Shown: positions 48,046 through 60,461 of the stretch, in pieces
How the letters are laid out: every line of letters starts with the position of its first letter
Position numbering within the stretch: the first letter of the stretch is position 1
NCBI GenBank assembly: GCA_036365145.1
Contig: JAEOAD010000888.1
Coordinates: 1,963,501-2,027,500 of the forward strand
DNA: 64,000 bases
Reading direction: 5' to 3'
Origin: Orientallactaga sibirica
Lineage: Eukaryota > Chordata > Mammalia > Rodentia > Dipodidae
Program-made: the position numbers and the translations under genes
Notes under the pieces: generated by a model
Told to the model about the DNA's origin: nothing
Databases searched by the model: none
Seen by the model: only the letters and a program-made list of their open reading frames with translations

Positions 48046-48289
48046 AGTACAGTTCCAGGGATAACATACTGTCTTAAGAACATAAGTTCTTATCTGTGCA
48101 GTTTGATTATAGAAACAAACAAAAGTATTCACTATATCATGACCAAAAAAAAAAAAAAAAGTACAATTCCATGAGTTTTGAGAAAGGCAGACAGCCATCT
48201 CAGTCATGTATATACACTGTCACTATAAAGGTTCCTTTGCTGTCAGTCCCTCCACCAGACTCCCACAGAGTTGCTTTCTCTAACAGTAC

Positions 48290-48890
48290 AGTCTTCTCCT
48301 TTTTATTTACTTTTATGTGACGGAATCACTTACGGTTTGCCACTATCAATAAGGCTGCTAAACATTTACATATATGTCACTGTATATTTACATGTTTTCA
48401 TTTTTCCTGTGTTAGTAATAGGAGTGAAAATGCTTGATGATAAGTCCATGTTGAAATTTATAAGAGACTAAAACACTTTTCTAAAGTGGTATATCATTTT
48501 GCATTCTATTAGCAACAGATGAGACTCTCTGGTGATGACAAGCTCATCAACACTTGGTATTATCAGTCCTTTTAGCCACTCTAGAACTGCAGAGGTGGTG
48601 ACAGAGAAGTCTCACTGTGGTTTTTTCTCTAATGCCTAATGATGCAGAACATAGGTTCCTGTGCTTTACCTGCCACCTCTGCCCAATTCATCTATTTAAA
48701 ACAGTTATGTTGTACTGCTGAATTCAGGAGTTCTTTAACGCACTCTCAATACAAGCCCATCTCCTAGCATGTGTTCTACAACTCTGCTTCTATCAAGTCT
48801 TGCATTTAAATGTCAAGATTTCTTTTGAAGGACAAATGTTTTAAATTTTGACAGAATCTAATATGTCAATTCCTTTCTTCCTCCTTCCTT
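48290..48890 (-). mobile_element. Old L1 (LINE-1) fragment, antisense
   Basis: The plus strand resembles the antisense of the end of L1 ORF2: an 'aataaggctgctaaacatt' segment, 'agtaataggagtgaaaatgcttg', 'ctcatcaacacttggtatt', and 'tctcactgtggttt' in the usual order. Decayed; no frame remains. Confidence 0.5.
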
Positions 48891-48894
48891 CTCT

Positions 48895-48975
48895 CCCTCC
48901 TGTGCTAGGGATGGAACCTTTAGCCATGAGCAGTACTCAAGGGCTCAACTGCTGAGCTCTACCTCCAGCTCCCAT
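48895..48975 (-). repeat. ID/B4-like remnant
   Basis: The plus strand reads GCTAGGGATGGAACC and later ACTGCTGAGCTCTACCTCCAGCT, the antisense of an ID-like body. Confidence 0.5.
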
Positions 48976-49429
48976 TTGCCATTATCTTACCTTGACTGTA
49001 CTATTAAGTAGCCAAGGTGGCCTGAGACTAGAACACTCAGAGATGACAGCAGAGTAAAAACATCCAAAGCCATCTATAAGAGAGTCCTAATGGCTCATGA
49101 CAAAATAATGACAAGGAATAGTCAACTTTCCTCATTATGTCTGGACAGGTAACTTAAAAAAATCCCATTACCTCAACCCTTTACAGGCAAAAACAAAGTA
49201 GGAATACTTCTTCATGCCTTCTTGTCCTTCCTAACCCACACACTTAGAAAGTATCAACTTGCATTACTTTTGAAAGATCAAATAATTGATGTCCATTCAT
49301 TGTTTGGATATGTAATAGCTAATATATAATAATAGCAAATATCTATGTGCTGGCAAGAAGAAGAGGGTTACTATGTAGCAGTTTCTGTCACAACAACCAA
49401 GGTTATTATGAAATACAATTTTGTCATTG

Positions 49430-49577
49430 CTGGTTTTTTTGAGGTTAGGGTCTCACTCTAGCCCAGGCTAACCTGGAACTCACTCTGTAGCTCCATGCTG
49501 GCCTTGAACTTTAAGAGATTTTCCTATCTCAGCCACCTGCGTGCTGGGATTAAAGGAGTGCACCACTGCAGCTGAAA
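49430..49577 (-). repeat. B1 SINE
   Basis: Complete, with a diverged head (GTGCACCACTGCAGCTG). Confidence 0.8.
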
Positions 49578-49579
49578 GC

Positions 49580-50540
49580 CTCCTCCATGTGGACTAGCTG
49601 ACAGAAAGCTGGAAAAAGCTACACTGCATACAGTTCAATGGGAGAGAGAAAACACCAGTGAATATACTCAACAATGGTCACTGCAAGCCTTAAATTTGGC
49701 CAGCCAGGCCAAATGAATCAACACCATAGTGGCATGTCTGTTATAGGGGAAACCAACTGTTCTCTAAGTGGACTGGAGGCCCGCTCCATGGGAGGGAATA
49801 TATCCCTGATACTGAAAACGTATGATAGGGGTAGTCATGAGGGTGTAATGTTTGCTGGTGTCTGGCTAAATGTATATACTATGCTCACCAAACTGCCCAG
49901 TAAGCACTTCTCTTAATGTCCATACCCACATATTAATGCTACTCTCACTTTTAGTTAGAAGCTTCTCCTTTCAGATGGTGGTGATGACCTTGGGATGACT
50001 CAGAAGGCACCATGGTGCTGAGAAGAAATGACAGAGGAGTGCTCAGCACTGAAATATTTCTAACATACCTTCCAAGGCTAAGGGTCCATTGTGGAAGAAG
50101 TGGCATAAAGAATGTAAGAGCCACCGGGTGTGGTGGTGCACGCCTTTAATCCCAGCCCTTGGGAGGCAGAGGTAGGAGGATTGCTGTGAGTTTGAGGCCA
50201 ACCTAAGACTACATAGTGAATATTCCAGGTAAGTCTGGACTAGAGTGAGACCCTACCTCAAAAAAAAAAAAAAGAATGTAAGAGCCAAAGGAAGAACTCC
50301 TTACAACGTGCTCCTCCAGACACAAAATGGCCTGGATATCCATGACCTCACAGTGTCTGACACTACCTATGCAAGACCATCATAATAGGAGGAAAAGATC
50401 ATGACATCAAAATAAAAGAGAGACTGATTGAGAAGGGGAGGGGATATGATGGAGAGTGGAGTTTCAAAGGGGAAAGTGGAGGGAGGGAATTATCATGGGA
50501 TATTGTCTACAATTATCGAAGTTGTCAACAAAAAAAAATG
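49580..50540 (+). mobile_element. L1/HAL1-like 3' end interrupted by a B1
   Basis: The end of this block, with a GA-rich part and ATCATGGGATATTGTCTACAATTATCG before an A run, looks like a rodent L1-type 3' UTR. A B1 on plus (50124-50272) interrupts it, with a perfect 15-bp target duplication, AGAATGTAAGAGCCA, at 50109-50123 and 50273-50287. The family assignment is from memory. Confidence 0.5.
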
Positions 50541-50543
50541 TAG

Positions 50544-51235
50544 GGCTGGAGAGATGGCTTAGCAGTTAAGGCGCCTGCCTGCTAAGCCTAAGAACGCCCG
50601 TTCAATTCTCTAGGTCCCACGTTTAGCCAGACACAAAGTGATATAAGGGTGTAATGCCACACTTGTGCACAAGGGGGCGCACATATCTGGAGTTCGTTTA
50701 CAGTACCAATCCTCTGTCTGTCTCTGACTCTCTCAAAAAAATATTATCTAGCTGGGCATGGTGGTGCATGCCTTTAGTCCCAGCACTCGGGAGGCAGACG
50801 TAGGAGGATCTCCATGAGTTCGAGACCACCCTGAGACTACATAGAGAGTTCTAGGTCAGCCTGGGCTACAGCAAGACCCTAACTTGAAAAACAAACAAAC
50901 AAAATTATCTAGATTATCACCACCAAGTTCAAGGCTGTTCACAGGCTGCTTTTCTCTTCTCACTCCATATTCTTTCTAGGCAACTTTGGCTAGACTCACT
51001 AAATCTTCACGTTAAGCCAAAAGTTCCCAAATTTACTTCTGGTTAAAATCTTAAAATCTCTCTTTTTTTTTTTTTTTTTTTTTTTTTTGGTTTTTTCGAG
51101 GTAGGGTCTCACTCTGGTCCAGGCTGACCTGAAATTAACTATGTAGTCTCAGGGTGGCCTCGAACTCATGACAATCCGTCTACCTCTGCTTCCTGAGTGC
51201 TAGGATTAAAGGCATGCACCACCATGCCAGGCTTA
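50544..51235. repeat. DIP (type b), B1, B1
   Basis: DIP plus 50544-50745 with a CTCF-like word at 50667-50680 (GCACAAGGGGGCGC), B1 plus 50752-50905, B1 minus 51061-51235 with a 27-nt T run. Confidence 0.85.
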
Positions 51236-51299
51236 GAATCTCTTTTATAAGGTCCATATTCCTACTTATTCATATTGCTACTTAGATGTCTCATAGACA

Positions 51300-52735
51300 T
51301 TTCAAGCCTAACAAACACAAAATTGAAGTCATCTTTGTTTCCAACACTTCCAGTATCTTTCTCAATGGCACCACTGCTGGTCCAACTGCTCCTGCCAGTT
51401 ATTTGTAATGTCCTTCCAATCTACACCTCCAGTTCCTTATCCCTAGATCACTAAGTGATTGGCTCTACCTCCTAAACTAAGTCTGTCTTCTCTCTACACA
51501 TTCAATGCTCAAGTGCATGTCAGTGTCAATTTTCAAAGTCAATTTTTGTTTCTCCCAAGTTTTTCTTCGTCATACTACTACAGAGTAAATTTTTAAAAAT
51601 ATTTTTATTTATCAGCAAGTGAGAAAAGACAGAACAAAGAGACAAAATGGGCACTCCACGGCCTCCAGCCACTGCAAAGGAACTCCAGATGAATGTGCTA
51701 CTTTGTGCATCTGGCCTTATGTGGGTACTGAGAAGCTGAACCCAAGTTGTTAGGCTTTGCAGGCAAGCACCTTAACTGCTAAGACATCTCTCCAGGCCCA
51801 GAAAAAAAAAAATTTTTTTTGTTTTGTTTTTTTCGAGGTAGGGTCTCACTCTAGCACAGGCTGACCTGGAACTCACTATATATTAGTCTCAGGGTGGCCT
51901 TGACTCACAGCAATCCTCCTACCTCTACCTCCCAGAGTGCTGGGATTAAGGGCATGTGCAACCACATCCAGACAGAAGAATGTTTTTAAAATGCATAATT
52001 TTTTTGTCATACTGACTCAAATGCTTGAATGGTTTCCTGTCACTCTTAGAATAAAGACCAGCATTACTATTATGGCCTGCCAGGTCCTTCAAGGTTTCTT
52101 CTCCACCCACCCACCCACCCCCAGCTTCCATCTTTCCCAGTTCAAGCCTTGCACCTATTATTCCTTTGGCCTGCAGCACCATTTCTTGATACTCCCCTTG
52201 CTAACTCCTGTACCTCTTAACGTGTTCTTTTCTTTCTTCTTTCTTTTTAGCTGGGTATGTATGCATGTTTTTTTGTGAGTTGCCCGATATCAATGTCAGA
52301 TGTCTTCCACAGTGGCTCTCCAACTTGTTTTATGAGTCATTTCACTGAATATAGAGCTCAACAATTCAGCTAGACCAGCACTGGAATTACAGATGCATGC
52401 CACCAAGCCTGTCATTTACATGGGTTCTAGGAATCCAAACTCAAGTCATCATGCTAGTACTACAAGCACTTTACCCGCCGAGTCATCTCCCTAATTCCAA
52501 GGGTCCTTTATTTAGGGAAGACTTCTCTCACTGCAGGGTCCCACTAAACTTTCCGTCTCCTTTTCTAGTAATTATAATAATTCCATTTATTTTCATGATG
52601 TCTGTCTGCTAGACTATAAACCAAGTGTGTGGGCAGTACCTACCTTATTTATCAACTTGTATCTAATGTCTAGCACAGTACCTAACATAGATATGCCCTC
52701 AATATTCACTGAGCAGTCAATCTTTCCTACACAAT
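51300..52735 (+). mobile_element. L2 LINE 3' fragment interrupted by three SINEs
   Basis: Plus-strand words follow the L2 3' end in order: 'aatggtttcctgtcactcttagaataaagaccag', 'ggcctgccaggtccttcaagg', then 'ctgctagactataaaccaagtgtg' and 'agcacagtacctaacatagatatgccctcaatattcactgagc'. Insertions: DIP minus 51596-51800, B1 minus 51815-51975, B4 minus about 52260-52497. L2 is pre-eutherian in age. Confidence 0.6.
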
Positions 52736-52764
52736 CTTTGTGAAAATCAGTTGAGAGCTCACAT

Positions 52765-54222
52765 ATAATTGGTAGGAAAATATGTCCCCAAAAAATATGT
52801 GTCTTGGAAACTTAATCCCTTTTGCAATAATGTTGGAAGGTGGGGACTAATAAAAGGTGTTAGATCTCAAGAGCTTTGCCCTCATACATGGATAAAAGCC
52901 ACAATAAAACAAGCTTGTGGGTTGGAGAGATGGCTCAGCAGTTAAGGCACTTCTGGGTTCAATTCCCCAGTACCCACATAAAGCCAGATGCTGCATGCAT
53001 CTGAAGTTCGTTTGCAGTGACTAGAGGCCCTGGAGTGCTCATTCTCTCTTGCTCTCTATCTCTCTCTGTTTGTAAATAAATAAATAAGTTAATTTTTTAA
53101 AGCAAGTTTGAGGGAGTAAGTTCAGTTTCTTCTGCCTGTCTGTAATCGTACAACATTCCTTCCTTGTGTGGGGAACCGTTGGGCACTAGGTAACCAAAAG
53201 TGCCTCCATCTTGAGTAGTGACTCCATCTTGTGATAAGTTGTCTGTTCTGGGAAGTCATAAGGTCTGCAGTTATTTGTTAACCCATGCACAGAGAAAGAA
53301 CAATGTAACCCACAGAGAATGAAGAAGTCGTTATCTTGTGGCAGGGACCTTGTCCTGTGGAATGTCTTGTGGCCTTGGGGCTATTCCCTGGTCCTGTTGA
53401 AGCAGAATTGTAGCAATACCTAGACTGCTGACAAAGTCCCCTGTTCTGCTCTATAAAAAGCACCCTGAGAAAAATAAAAAAACACAGCTTGATCAGATCC
53501 TTGTCTTGCTGTCGGTTCCTTGTGTCTCTTGTCCCTTTCATTTCAGGTTCTCTAGGGTCCTTGCTCCCGTTGAAGCCCCGCTGGCCGGGGCATCCTTGGA
53601 GGATGCAATATCAAACTGCCATCTTGGAAACAGACTAGTCCTTTACCAGTCAGCTAAACTGCCTATACCTGGACCTCAGACTTCCCAGTCTCCAGAACTG
53701 CAACAAACAAATTTCTGTTCTTCTATTCAAAATCCTTTTAAAATATTTAGAGAGAGAGAATGGGCATGCCAGGGCCTTAGCCACTACAATTGAATTCCAG
53801 ACACTTGTGCCACCTAATGGGCATGTGCAACCTTGTGCTTGCTTCACTTTGTGCATCTGGCTAATGTGGGATCTGCAGAGAGATTGAACCTGAGTCCTTA
53901 GGCTTCACAGGCAATGCCTTAACTGCCAAGTCATCTCTCCAGTCCTTAAAAATATTTTTATTTATTGGAGAGAGAGAGAGTATGTGTATGTGTGTGTTTG
54001 TAAGAGCACCAGGGCCTCTAGCCACTGCAAACAAACTCTAGATACATGTGCCACCTTGTGCAACTGGCTTTATGTGGGTCCTGAGGAATCAAACCTGGGT
54101 TCTTTGGCTTTGCAGACAAGCGCCTTAACCACTAAGCCATCTCTCCCGCCCAAATTTCTGTTCTTTATGAACTCTAAAGTTCGAGGTATTCTGTTATGCC
54201 AGTACAAAAGAGACTCTAACAT
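52765..54222 (+). mobile_element. MaLR-type (MLT1/MST-like) LTR broken into four pieces
   Basis: Pieces at 52765-52917, 53101-53166, 53593-53733 and 54151-54222 join to the usual MaLR LTR order: 'aaacttaatccc..aatgttggaaggtgggg', 'gagctttgccctcat', 'gacttcccagtctccagaactg', 'aaatttctgttctttat', 'aggtattctgttatgccag'. Insertions are a DIP plus (52918-53100), a solo LTR (53167-53592) and two DIPs minus (53734-53944 type c, 53945-54150). The DIP pair is flanked by CAAATTTCTGTTCTT at 53708 and 54151. Confidence 0.7.
53167..53592 (+). mobile_element. Solo LTR, ERVK-like, with perfect 6-bp target duplication
   Basis: 426 bp starting TGTGGGGAACC and ending GGCCGGGGCA (TG...CA). TCCTTG lies on both sides, at 53161-53166 and 53593-53598; six-base duplications are typical of class II (ERVK) proviruses. 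A TATA-like CTATAAAAAGC at about 53451 and AATAAA at about 53473 give U3-R-U5 order. No internal proviral sequence, so it is a recombined solo LTR. Nothing is coded. Confidence 0.75.
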
Positions 54223-54499
54223 CATCTCTATTCCCAGAATAAGACAAACTAGGAAATAGCCAATTACTTTTCATTTTCAGGAAGAGGAATCAGTCAGACA
54301 GTAGTTTCCATAGGAATCTGACACTGCTTAGTTAATTAACTTTTTGAGAGGAAGGAAACTAGGAAAAATTAGAAATGGGCATATATCTTAATTAGGCAAT
54401 AAAACAAGTTCATTTCAGTGGCATATCCAAATGACTCCCAATAGCGTTCTTGCATACTTTATGGGTAAACCATGTACCTAGGACGGAATCAGAAATACA

Positions 54500-55345
54500 T
54501 CTTTTAAAAAATGTTTATTTATATATTACAGAGAGTGAAAGAGAGAGAATGGGACCTCTAGCCACTGCAAATGAACTCCAGACACATATGCCATCATGTG
54601 CATCTGGCTTACCAAGGTTCTGGAAAATCAAACCTGCAAGTACAGGCAAGCACCTTAGCTGCTAAGCTATCTCTCCAGCCCAGAAATACTTTTTTTTTTT
54701 TTTTTTTTTTTTTTTTGACATAGTGTCTCACTGTATCCCAGGCTGACCTAGAATGCACTATGTAGTCTCAGGGTGGTCTCTATCTCACAGCAATCCTCCT
54801 ACCTATTCCTCCTGAGTCCTGGGATTAAAGGCATGCGCCATCAGGTCCAGCTACATCTTTTAAAAAAAAAAAATTGGGGCTGGAGAGATGGCTTAGTGGT
54901 TAAGGTGCCTGCCTCCTAAGCCTAAGAACGCTGGTTCCAATCTCCAGGTCCCACGTTTAGCCAGATGCAAAGTGATGTAAGGGCACAATGCCGCACTTAC
55001 CCACAAGGGGGTGCAAGCATATGGAGTTCATTCACAGCAGCTGAGAGACTGCTGGCACGCCCATTCTCTGTCTCCCTCTCCCTCTGTCTCTCTCTAAAAA
55101 AAAAAAAGAAGAAGAATTGCACATTTTGAAGGAGTGAACTAAATGACATGCATTACATCTCAATAAATGTGCTTTCAGCCGGGTGTGGTGGCGCACGCCT
55201 TTAATCCCAGCATTTGGGAGGCAGAGGTAGGAGGAACCCCTGTGAGTTTGAGGCCACCCTGAGACTACATAGTAAATTCCAGGTCAGCCTGGACCATAGT
55301 AAGACCCTACTTTGAAAAAAAAAAAAAAAAAAAATTAAAATAAAT
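54500..55345. repeat. SINE cluster DIP, B1, DIP, B1
   Basis: DIP minus 54500-54685, B1 minus 54690-54855, type-b DIP plus 54878-55108 with CCACAAGGGGGTGC at 55001-55014, B1 plus 55178-55345. Confidence 0.85.
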
Positions 55346-55381
55346 AAAATAAAATAAATAAATGTGCTTTCAATAAGCTCT

Positions 55382-55970
55382 TCACAGTCTAGTTCTCGTT
55401 TCCCCACCCACTGTCACATGATGCCACTCCTCCTTTCAGACTGCAGTACTACACACTGAACTTCCAGCCTCCCTGTAGAATGTTTAAATTCTTTAAACCT
55501 CTGAGGCTTTAAATTTGCTTTTCCTTCTACCTGCAACCCTCTTATGTTTCTTCCTTCTTGGGCCCATTCCTGTATATTTTATTTTATTTGTTTGAGAAAG
55601 AGACAGACAGAATGGGTATGGGGCAATAGGGCCTCCTGCCACTGCAAATGACCCCCAGACAAATGAGCCATTTAGTGCATCTGGTTTTACATTTACACTG
55701 ATACTGAGGAATTAAACCTGAGCCATAAGGCTATGCAAGCGAGTGCCTTTAACTGCTGAGCTCTCTCTCCAGCCCCCTATTCCTGTGTGTTTTAGATCTT
55801 AGCATGGATGTCATTCCTCCTTGTAGCCCTCACTAACCTTCTATGCCTGACTAAAAGGCAAGTTCAGTGTGCTTCCCCAACAACATGTACCTATGACCAT
55901 GTTAGCATTTTTGTCTCTAAATCTGAATTACCTGATGGTCTGGGTCTCTTACTAGGCTAAGTTTAAAAAA
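55382..55970 (+). mobile_element. L2 LINE fragment with a DIP inserted
   Basis: Early L2-like words (CACATGATGCCACTCCTCC) continue after a DIP minus (55575-55780) as 'ttttagatcttagcatggatgtcattcctcc'. CATTCCTG / CTATTCCTG flanks the DIP. Confidence 0.5.
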
Positions 55971-55978
55971 ATATATTT

Positions 55979-56010
<32 letters not shown>

Positions 56011-56605
56011 GGGAGGGAGAGAAAGGGTGCACCAGGGCCTCTAGCCACTGCAAACGAACTCCAGACACATGCACCACCTTGTGCATCTAGCTTATATGGG
56101 TACTGGTTCCTTGGGCTTCACAGGCAAGCACCTTAACTGCTAAGACATCTCTCTAAGCCCAAAATAAGTTATGGGTTTTTGTTGTTGTTGTTTTTTGTTT
56201 TGTTTTTTAAGGTAGGCCCAGGCTGACCTGGAATTCACAATGCAATCTCAGGTGGCAATCCTCCACCTTGGCCTCCTTAGTGCTAAGAGTAAAGCCATGT
56301 GCCACCATGCTGGGTTTCAATAAGTGTTTTGAAGATTGGGATGAAGTAGTGATAAGAATCTCTTCTGTGCTGGTTGTACAGTAGTGAACATAACTGCCTT
56401 CCAAGAATCTCTTTTGTTACCATTTGTCAGCTCACAAAGAATACTTTTTTTTTTTTTTTTTTTTTTTCATTTTTCAAGGTAGGGTCTCACTCTAGCTGAC
56501 CTGGAATTTACCATTTAGTCTCAGGGTGGCCTCGAACTCATGGCAATCCTCCTACCTCTGCTTCCCGAGTGCTGGGATTAAAGGCGTGTGCTACCACGCC
56601 CGGCT
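55965..56605 (-). repeat. DIP, B1, B1
   Basis: DIP 55965-56165 with a long GA tract, decayed B1 56180-56320, B1 56445-56605. Confidence 0.8.
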
Positions 56606-56817
56606 AAGAATACTTTTTTAAACACTCAGATTTTCAAGGGGAAAGTAATTTGGTTAAGCTTTGGCTGACACATGCATGTTTAACTTGATGATCTGGAAAA
56701 CAAAGTTTCAATGTTCAAATACTTCTCTGGATCTGCAGCTTCCCTTGCAGTGATGCAAGACAGGTTGTGACCTCAAATCCTCAAGAACACTAAGGCTCAG
56801 GGCATTCCTTTTTTCAT

Positions 56818-57422
56818 TTTGTTTATTTATTTGAGAGAGACAGATAGAAAAGGAGAATGGGGGCTGGAGGGATGGCTTAGCAGTTAAGGTGATTGCCAAC
56901 AAAGCCAAAGGACCCAGGTTCAATTCCCCAGGACCCACATTAGCCAGATGTACTAGATGGCGCATGAGCCTGGAGTTCATTTGCAGAAGCTGGAGGCCAT
57001 GGTGCACACCCATTCTCTCTCTCTCTCTCTCCCTCTTTCTCTCTGTCAAATAAATAAATAAATAGAAATAAAATATTTAAAGAAAAAAAAGAGCTGGGCA
57101 TGGTAGCACACACCTTTAATCCCAGCATTCGGGAGGCAGAGGTAAGAGGATCACTGTGAGTTCGAGGCCACCCTGAGACTACATAGTTAATTCCAGGTCA
57201 ACCTGGATTAGAGTGAAACCCTACCGCGAAAAAACAAAAAAAAAAAAAAAAAAAAAAAAAGAAGAAGAGAATGGGTGTTCCAGGGCATCCAGCCACTGCA
57301 AATGAACTCCAGATGCATGTGTCACCATGTGCATCTGGCTTACCTGGGACCTGGAAAATTGAACCCGGGTCCTTTGGCTTTGCAGGCAAGTGCCTTAACC
57401 ACTAAGTCATCTCTCTAGCCCC
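56818..57422 (-). repeat. DIP SINE split by a DIP and a B1
   Basis: Host DIP minus is 56818-56860 plus 57263-57422. Inside are DIP plus (56861-57090) and B1 plus (57091-57262). GAGAATGGG occurs at both edges. Confidence 0.75.
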
Positions 57423-57762
57423 TCAGGACATTCTAACCAAAGTTTTTATGTGAAATTTTTAGGAATTTGATAATTAAGAAATTTCTATCAAGTTCCAAAT
57501 AACTGCCTAAAGGCCTTAGATTTCAGTGTCTAAATTTAAGGTTTAACTACTGAAAATCAAATTTTGAAGAGAAAGTAAGGAAGTAAAAGCTTTAAAGCAA
57601 AAAAGTTCTAAAAAGGAAATTTTCCTCAACCATATGAGCTGCAGTAATGTACACGACATTAAGGTAAGCTAGACTTATCTGCCACATAGACATATGAAAA
57701 GGTCAGAAGATGCTTAAATAGCAACTTGGCCCTTTTGTAACTTTTTAAAACATGATCATCAT
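57423..57762. other. Unique intron 1 sequence
   Basis: Nothing recognised. Confidence 0.5.
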
Positions 57763-58294
57763 GCCGGGCGTGGTGGCGCATGCCTTTAATCCCAGCACTT
57801 GGGAGGCAGAGGTAGGAGGATTGCCATGAGTTCGAGGCCACCCTGAGACTACATAGTTAATTCCAGGTCAGCCTGGACCAGAGTGAGACCCTACCTTGCA
57901 AAACCAAAAAAAATAAAAATAAAAATAAAAAACCATGATCATCACAGAAACAGTAAAAGAAAGAATGCTCTGGTGACATGCACTCATTAAGATTATGGAA
58001 GGAAGGGACACTAACTCAAGTGTAAAAACAGAACATGAAGGCTGAAACCTGATCAGTTTTGGAAAAGCAAAGTTTTAGTAAGAGAAAAATAAAAGGAAAC
58101 ACAACTGTGTAAATTATATTTAACAAGTCCAAAAATGGAACCAAGTATATTAAAAGTTCTAATTAAAGCCAGGCGTGACACTCCCAGCACTCAGGAGGCA
58201 GAGGTAGAAGGATCGCCCTGAGTTCAAGGCCACCCATAGAATACAGAGTGAATTCCAGGTCAGCTTGGACTAGAGTGAGACCCTATCTGGAAAA

Positions 58295-58347
<53 letters not shown>

Positions 58348-59010
58348 GGAAACAGGAAGCTGGACTTTAATCCTAGCACACAGAAGGCAGAGATAGCAGG
58401 ATCACTGTGAGTTCGAGGCCACCGTGAGAGTAGTACAGAGTGAGGTCCAGGTCAGCCTGGGCTAAAGCCAGACCCTACCTTGAAAATAAAAATTAAAATT
58501 AAAAAAATAAAAAAAAAAAAGGAAGAAGGGCTGGAGAGATGCTTAGTGAATAAGACACCTGCCTGCAAACCCTAAGGACCCAGGTTCAGTTCCCCAGTAC
58601 CCACATAAGCCAGCCGCACAAGGTGAACCATGCATCTAGAGTTCATTTGTAGTGGCTGGAGGCCCTGGTGCACCCATTCTATTTTTCTCTATGTCCAACA
58701 AATAAATAAATATTTTTTTCAAAAAAAAAAAGGAGGAGCTGAGCTGGGCAATGTGGCGCATGCCTTTAATCCCAGTACTCAGGAGGTAGAGGTAGGAGGA
58801 TCACTGTGAATTCAAGGCCACCCTGAGACTACAAAGTGAATTTCAGGTCAGCCTGGGCTACAGTGAGACTCTACCTCAAAAAACAATCAAACAAACAAAA
58901 GAAAAAAGAAGAAGATGTAGAAGCCAGGCATGGTGCAGCACACTTTTAACCTAGTCCTGAGGAGCATGAGGTAGGAAGATTACTGATTACTAGAGTGACA
59001 CGCTGCCTAA
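57763..59010 (+). repeat. SINE cluster: five B1s and a DIP, with a (CA)n
   Basis: B1 57763-57935, B1 58167-58290 followed by (CA)n 58299-58344, B1 58352-58500, DIP 58527-58710, B1 58742-58900, decayed B1 58922-59010. All are on plus. Confidence 0.8.
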
Positions 59011-59066
59011 AAAAGAAAAAGAAGGCAAGCAATTGTTTTAGAAATAAGTTAAAAACAGCTTTCAGG

Positions 59067-59745
59067 GGCTGGAGAGATGGCTCAGTGATTAAAGCACCTG
59101 CCTGCAAAGCCTAAGGACCTGGATTTGATTCTCTAGTACCCACATAAAGCCAGATGCACAAAAGGGAACGTGCATATGGAGTTCATTTGCAGTGGTTGGA
59201 GGCCCTGGCATGCCCATTCTCTCTGTTGCTCTTCTCTCTCTCTCTGTTTGCAAAGAAACAAATATGAAATATATTTTTAAAAAACAGCATTCAGAGCTGG
59301 AGAGATGGCTTAGTGGTTAAGGCATTTGCCTACAAAGCCAAAGGACCCAGGTTCAATTCTCCAGGTCCCACGTAAGCCAGATGCACAAGGTGACACATTC
59401 ATCTGGAGTTTGTTTGCAGTGGCTGGAGGCCCTGGCATGCCCATCTCTCTCTCTCTCTCTCTCTCTCTGCCTCCTTCTGTCAAATAAATAAATTAATTAA
59501 ATATTTTTTTAAAAAACAGCATTCAAGACTGGAGAGATGGCTTAGCGGTAAAGGCGTCTGCCTGCAAAGCCTAAGAACGCCCGACACAAAACTAATGCAA
59601 GCACGCAATACTGCGCTTGCCCACATGGGGGTGCACGTGTCTGGAGTTCATTCACAGTGGCTGAGAGGCTGCTGGCACACCCATTCTCTCTCTCTGCCTC
59701 TTCCTCTTTGTCTCTGTCTCTCTGTCTGTCTCTCTCAAATAATAA
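59067..59745 (+). repeat. Three DIP SINEs in tandem
   Basis: 59067-59275, 59293-59505, and type b 59526-59745. The bases AAACAGCATTCA recur before the second and third elements and ACCAGCATTCAG follows the third. This fits serial insertion into, or slippage around, one target. Confidence 0.85.
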
Positions 59746-60461
59746 TTTTTAAAACCAGCATTCAGATAAAGTATTTAATTATGTGTGCTTCTGATATTGA
59801 AAATCCTCTCTAAATTCCAGAGTCCAGCAGCCTATCCATGAAATGACTAAAATGGTTATAACACGAGCGTTTTAACTTCTAGTAGCACAACGGAGTAATC
59901 TATAAAAGGTACCTTTGTATACAATTGGTCTTCTGTATACACTTTCTATATTCACATTCTCAGATGCAATAACTCTGACTGAAAATTGCTGAACATGCAA
60001 AAGGCTTTTCCCTGCTTATCACTGTTCTCTAAAACAATGCAATGCAACAACTGTCCTGTGTCCATGGTGTTAGGTGTGAGAAGTAATCATGAAGATGACA
60101 AATAGACCAGGACAGTTTTGGACATAGGTAAATGCATGGTTTTACCCAAGAGAATTGCACATCCATGGACTTTAATGTCTGGGGACTGGGAAAGGGTTCC
60201 TGGAATGGATTATCTATGGATAGCAAAGGAGGACAAATGTATATATGTACATGTGTATCTATGTAAAGACTGTATTTTGAAAAATTAAAGGGAAAATTCC
60301 AGTAGCTTAATTGGAAGTGATGGTTTTTATTATCACCTATATACTTATTTCCTAGATGAAAGACATACATCTCAAACTGAATGGGTATAGTCAAGGAAAA
60401 TAACTGAAGCCAACAATTTAGAAATATACTAATCTAATGGCTTCAAAATTTACAGACTTTA
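59746..60461 (+). mobile_element. Unique DNA with a possible Tigger-like DNA transposon remnant
   Basis: 59925-60250 resembles an old Tigger-type element: 'ttggtcttctgtatacac..cacattctcagatgc' near one end and 'gcacatccatggactttaatgtctgggg' with 'tatggatagcaaagg' near the other. Strongly decayed, so the assignment is tentative. The rest is unique. Confidence 0.4.

Noticed and set aside
53167..53592. Full endogenous provirus
   Set aside because: Only one LTR with its 6-bp duplication is present, with no gag, pol or env-like sequence beside it.
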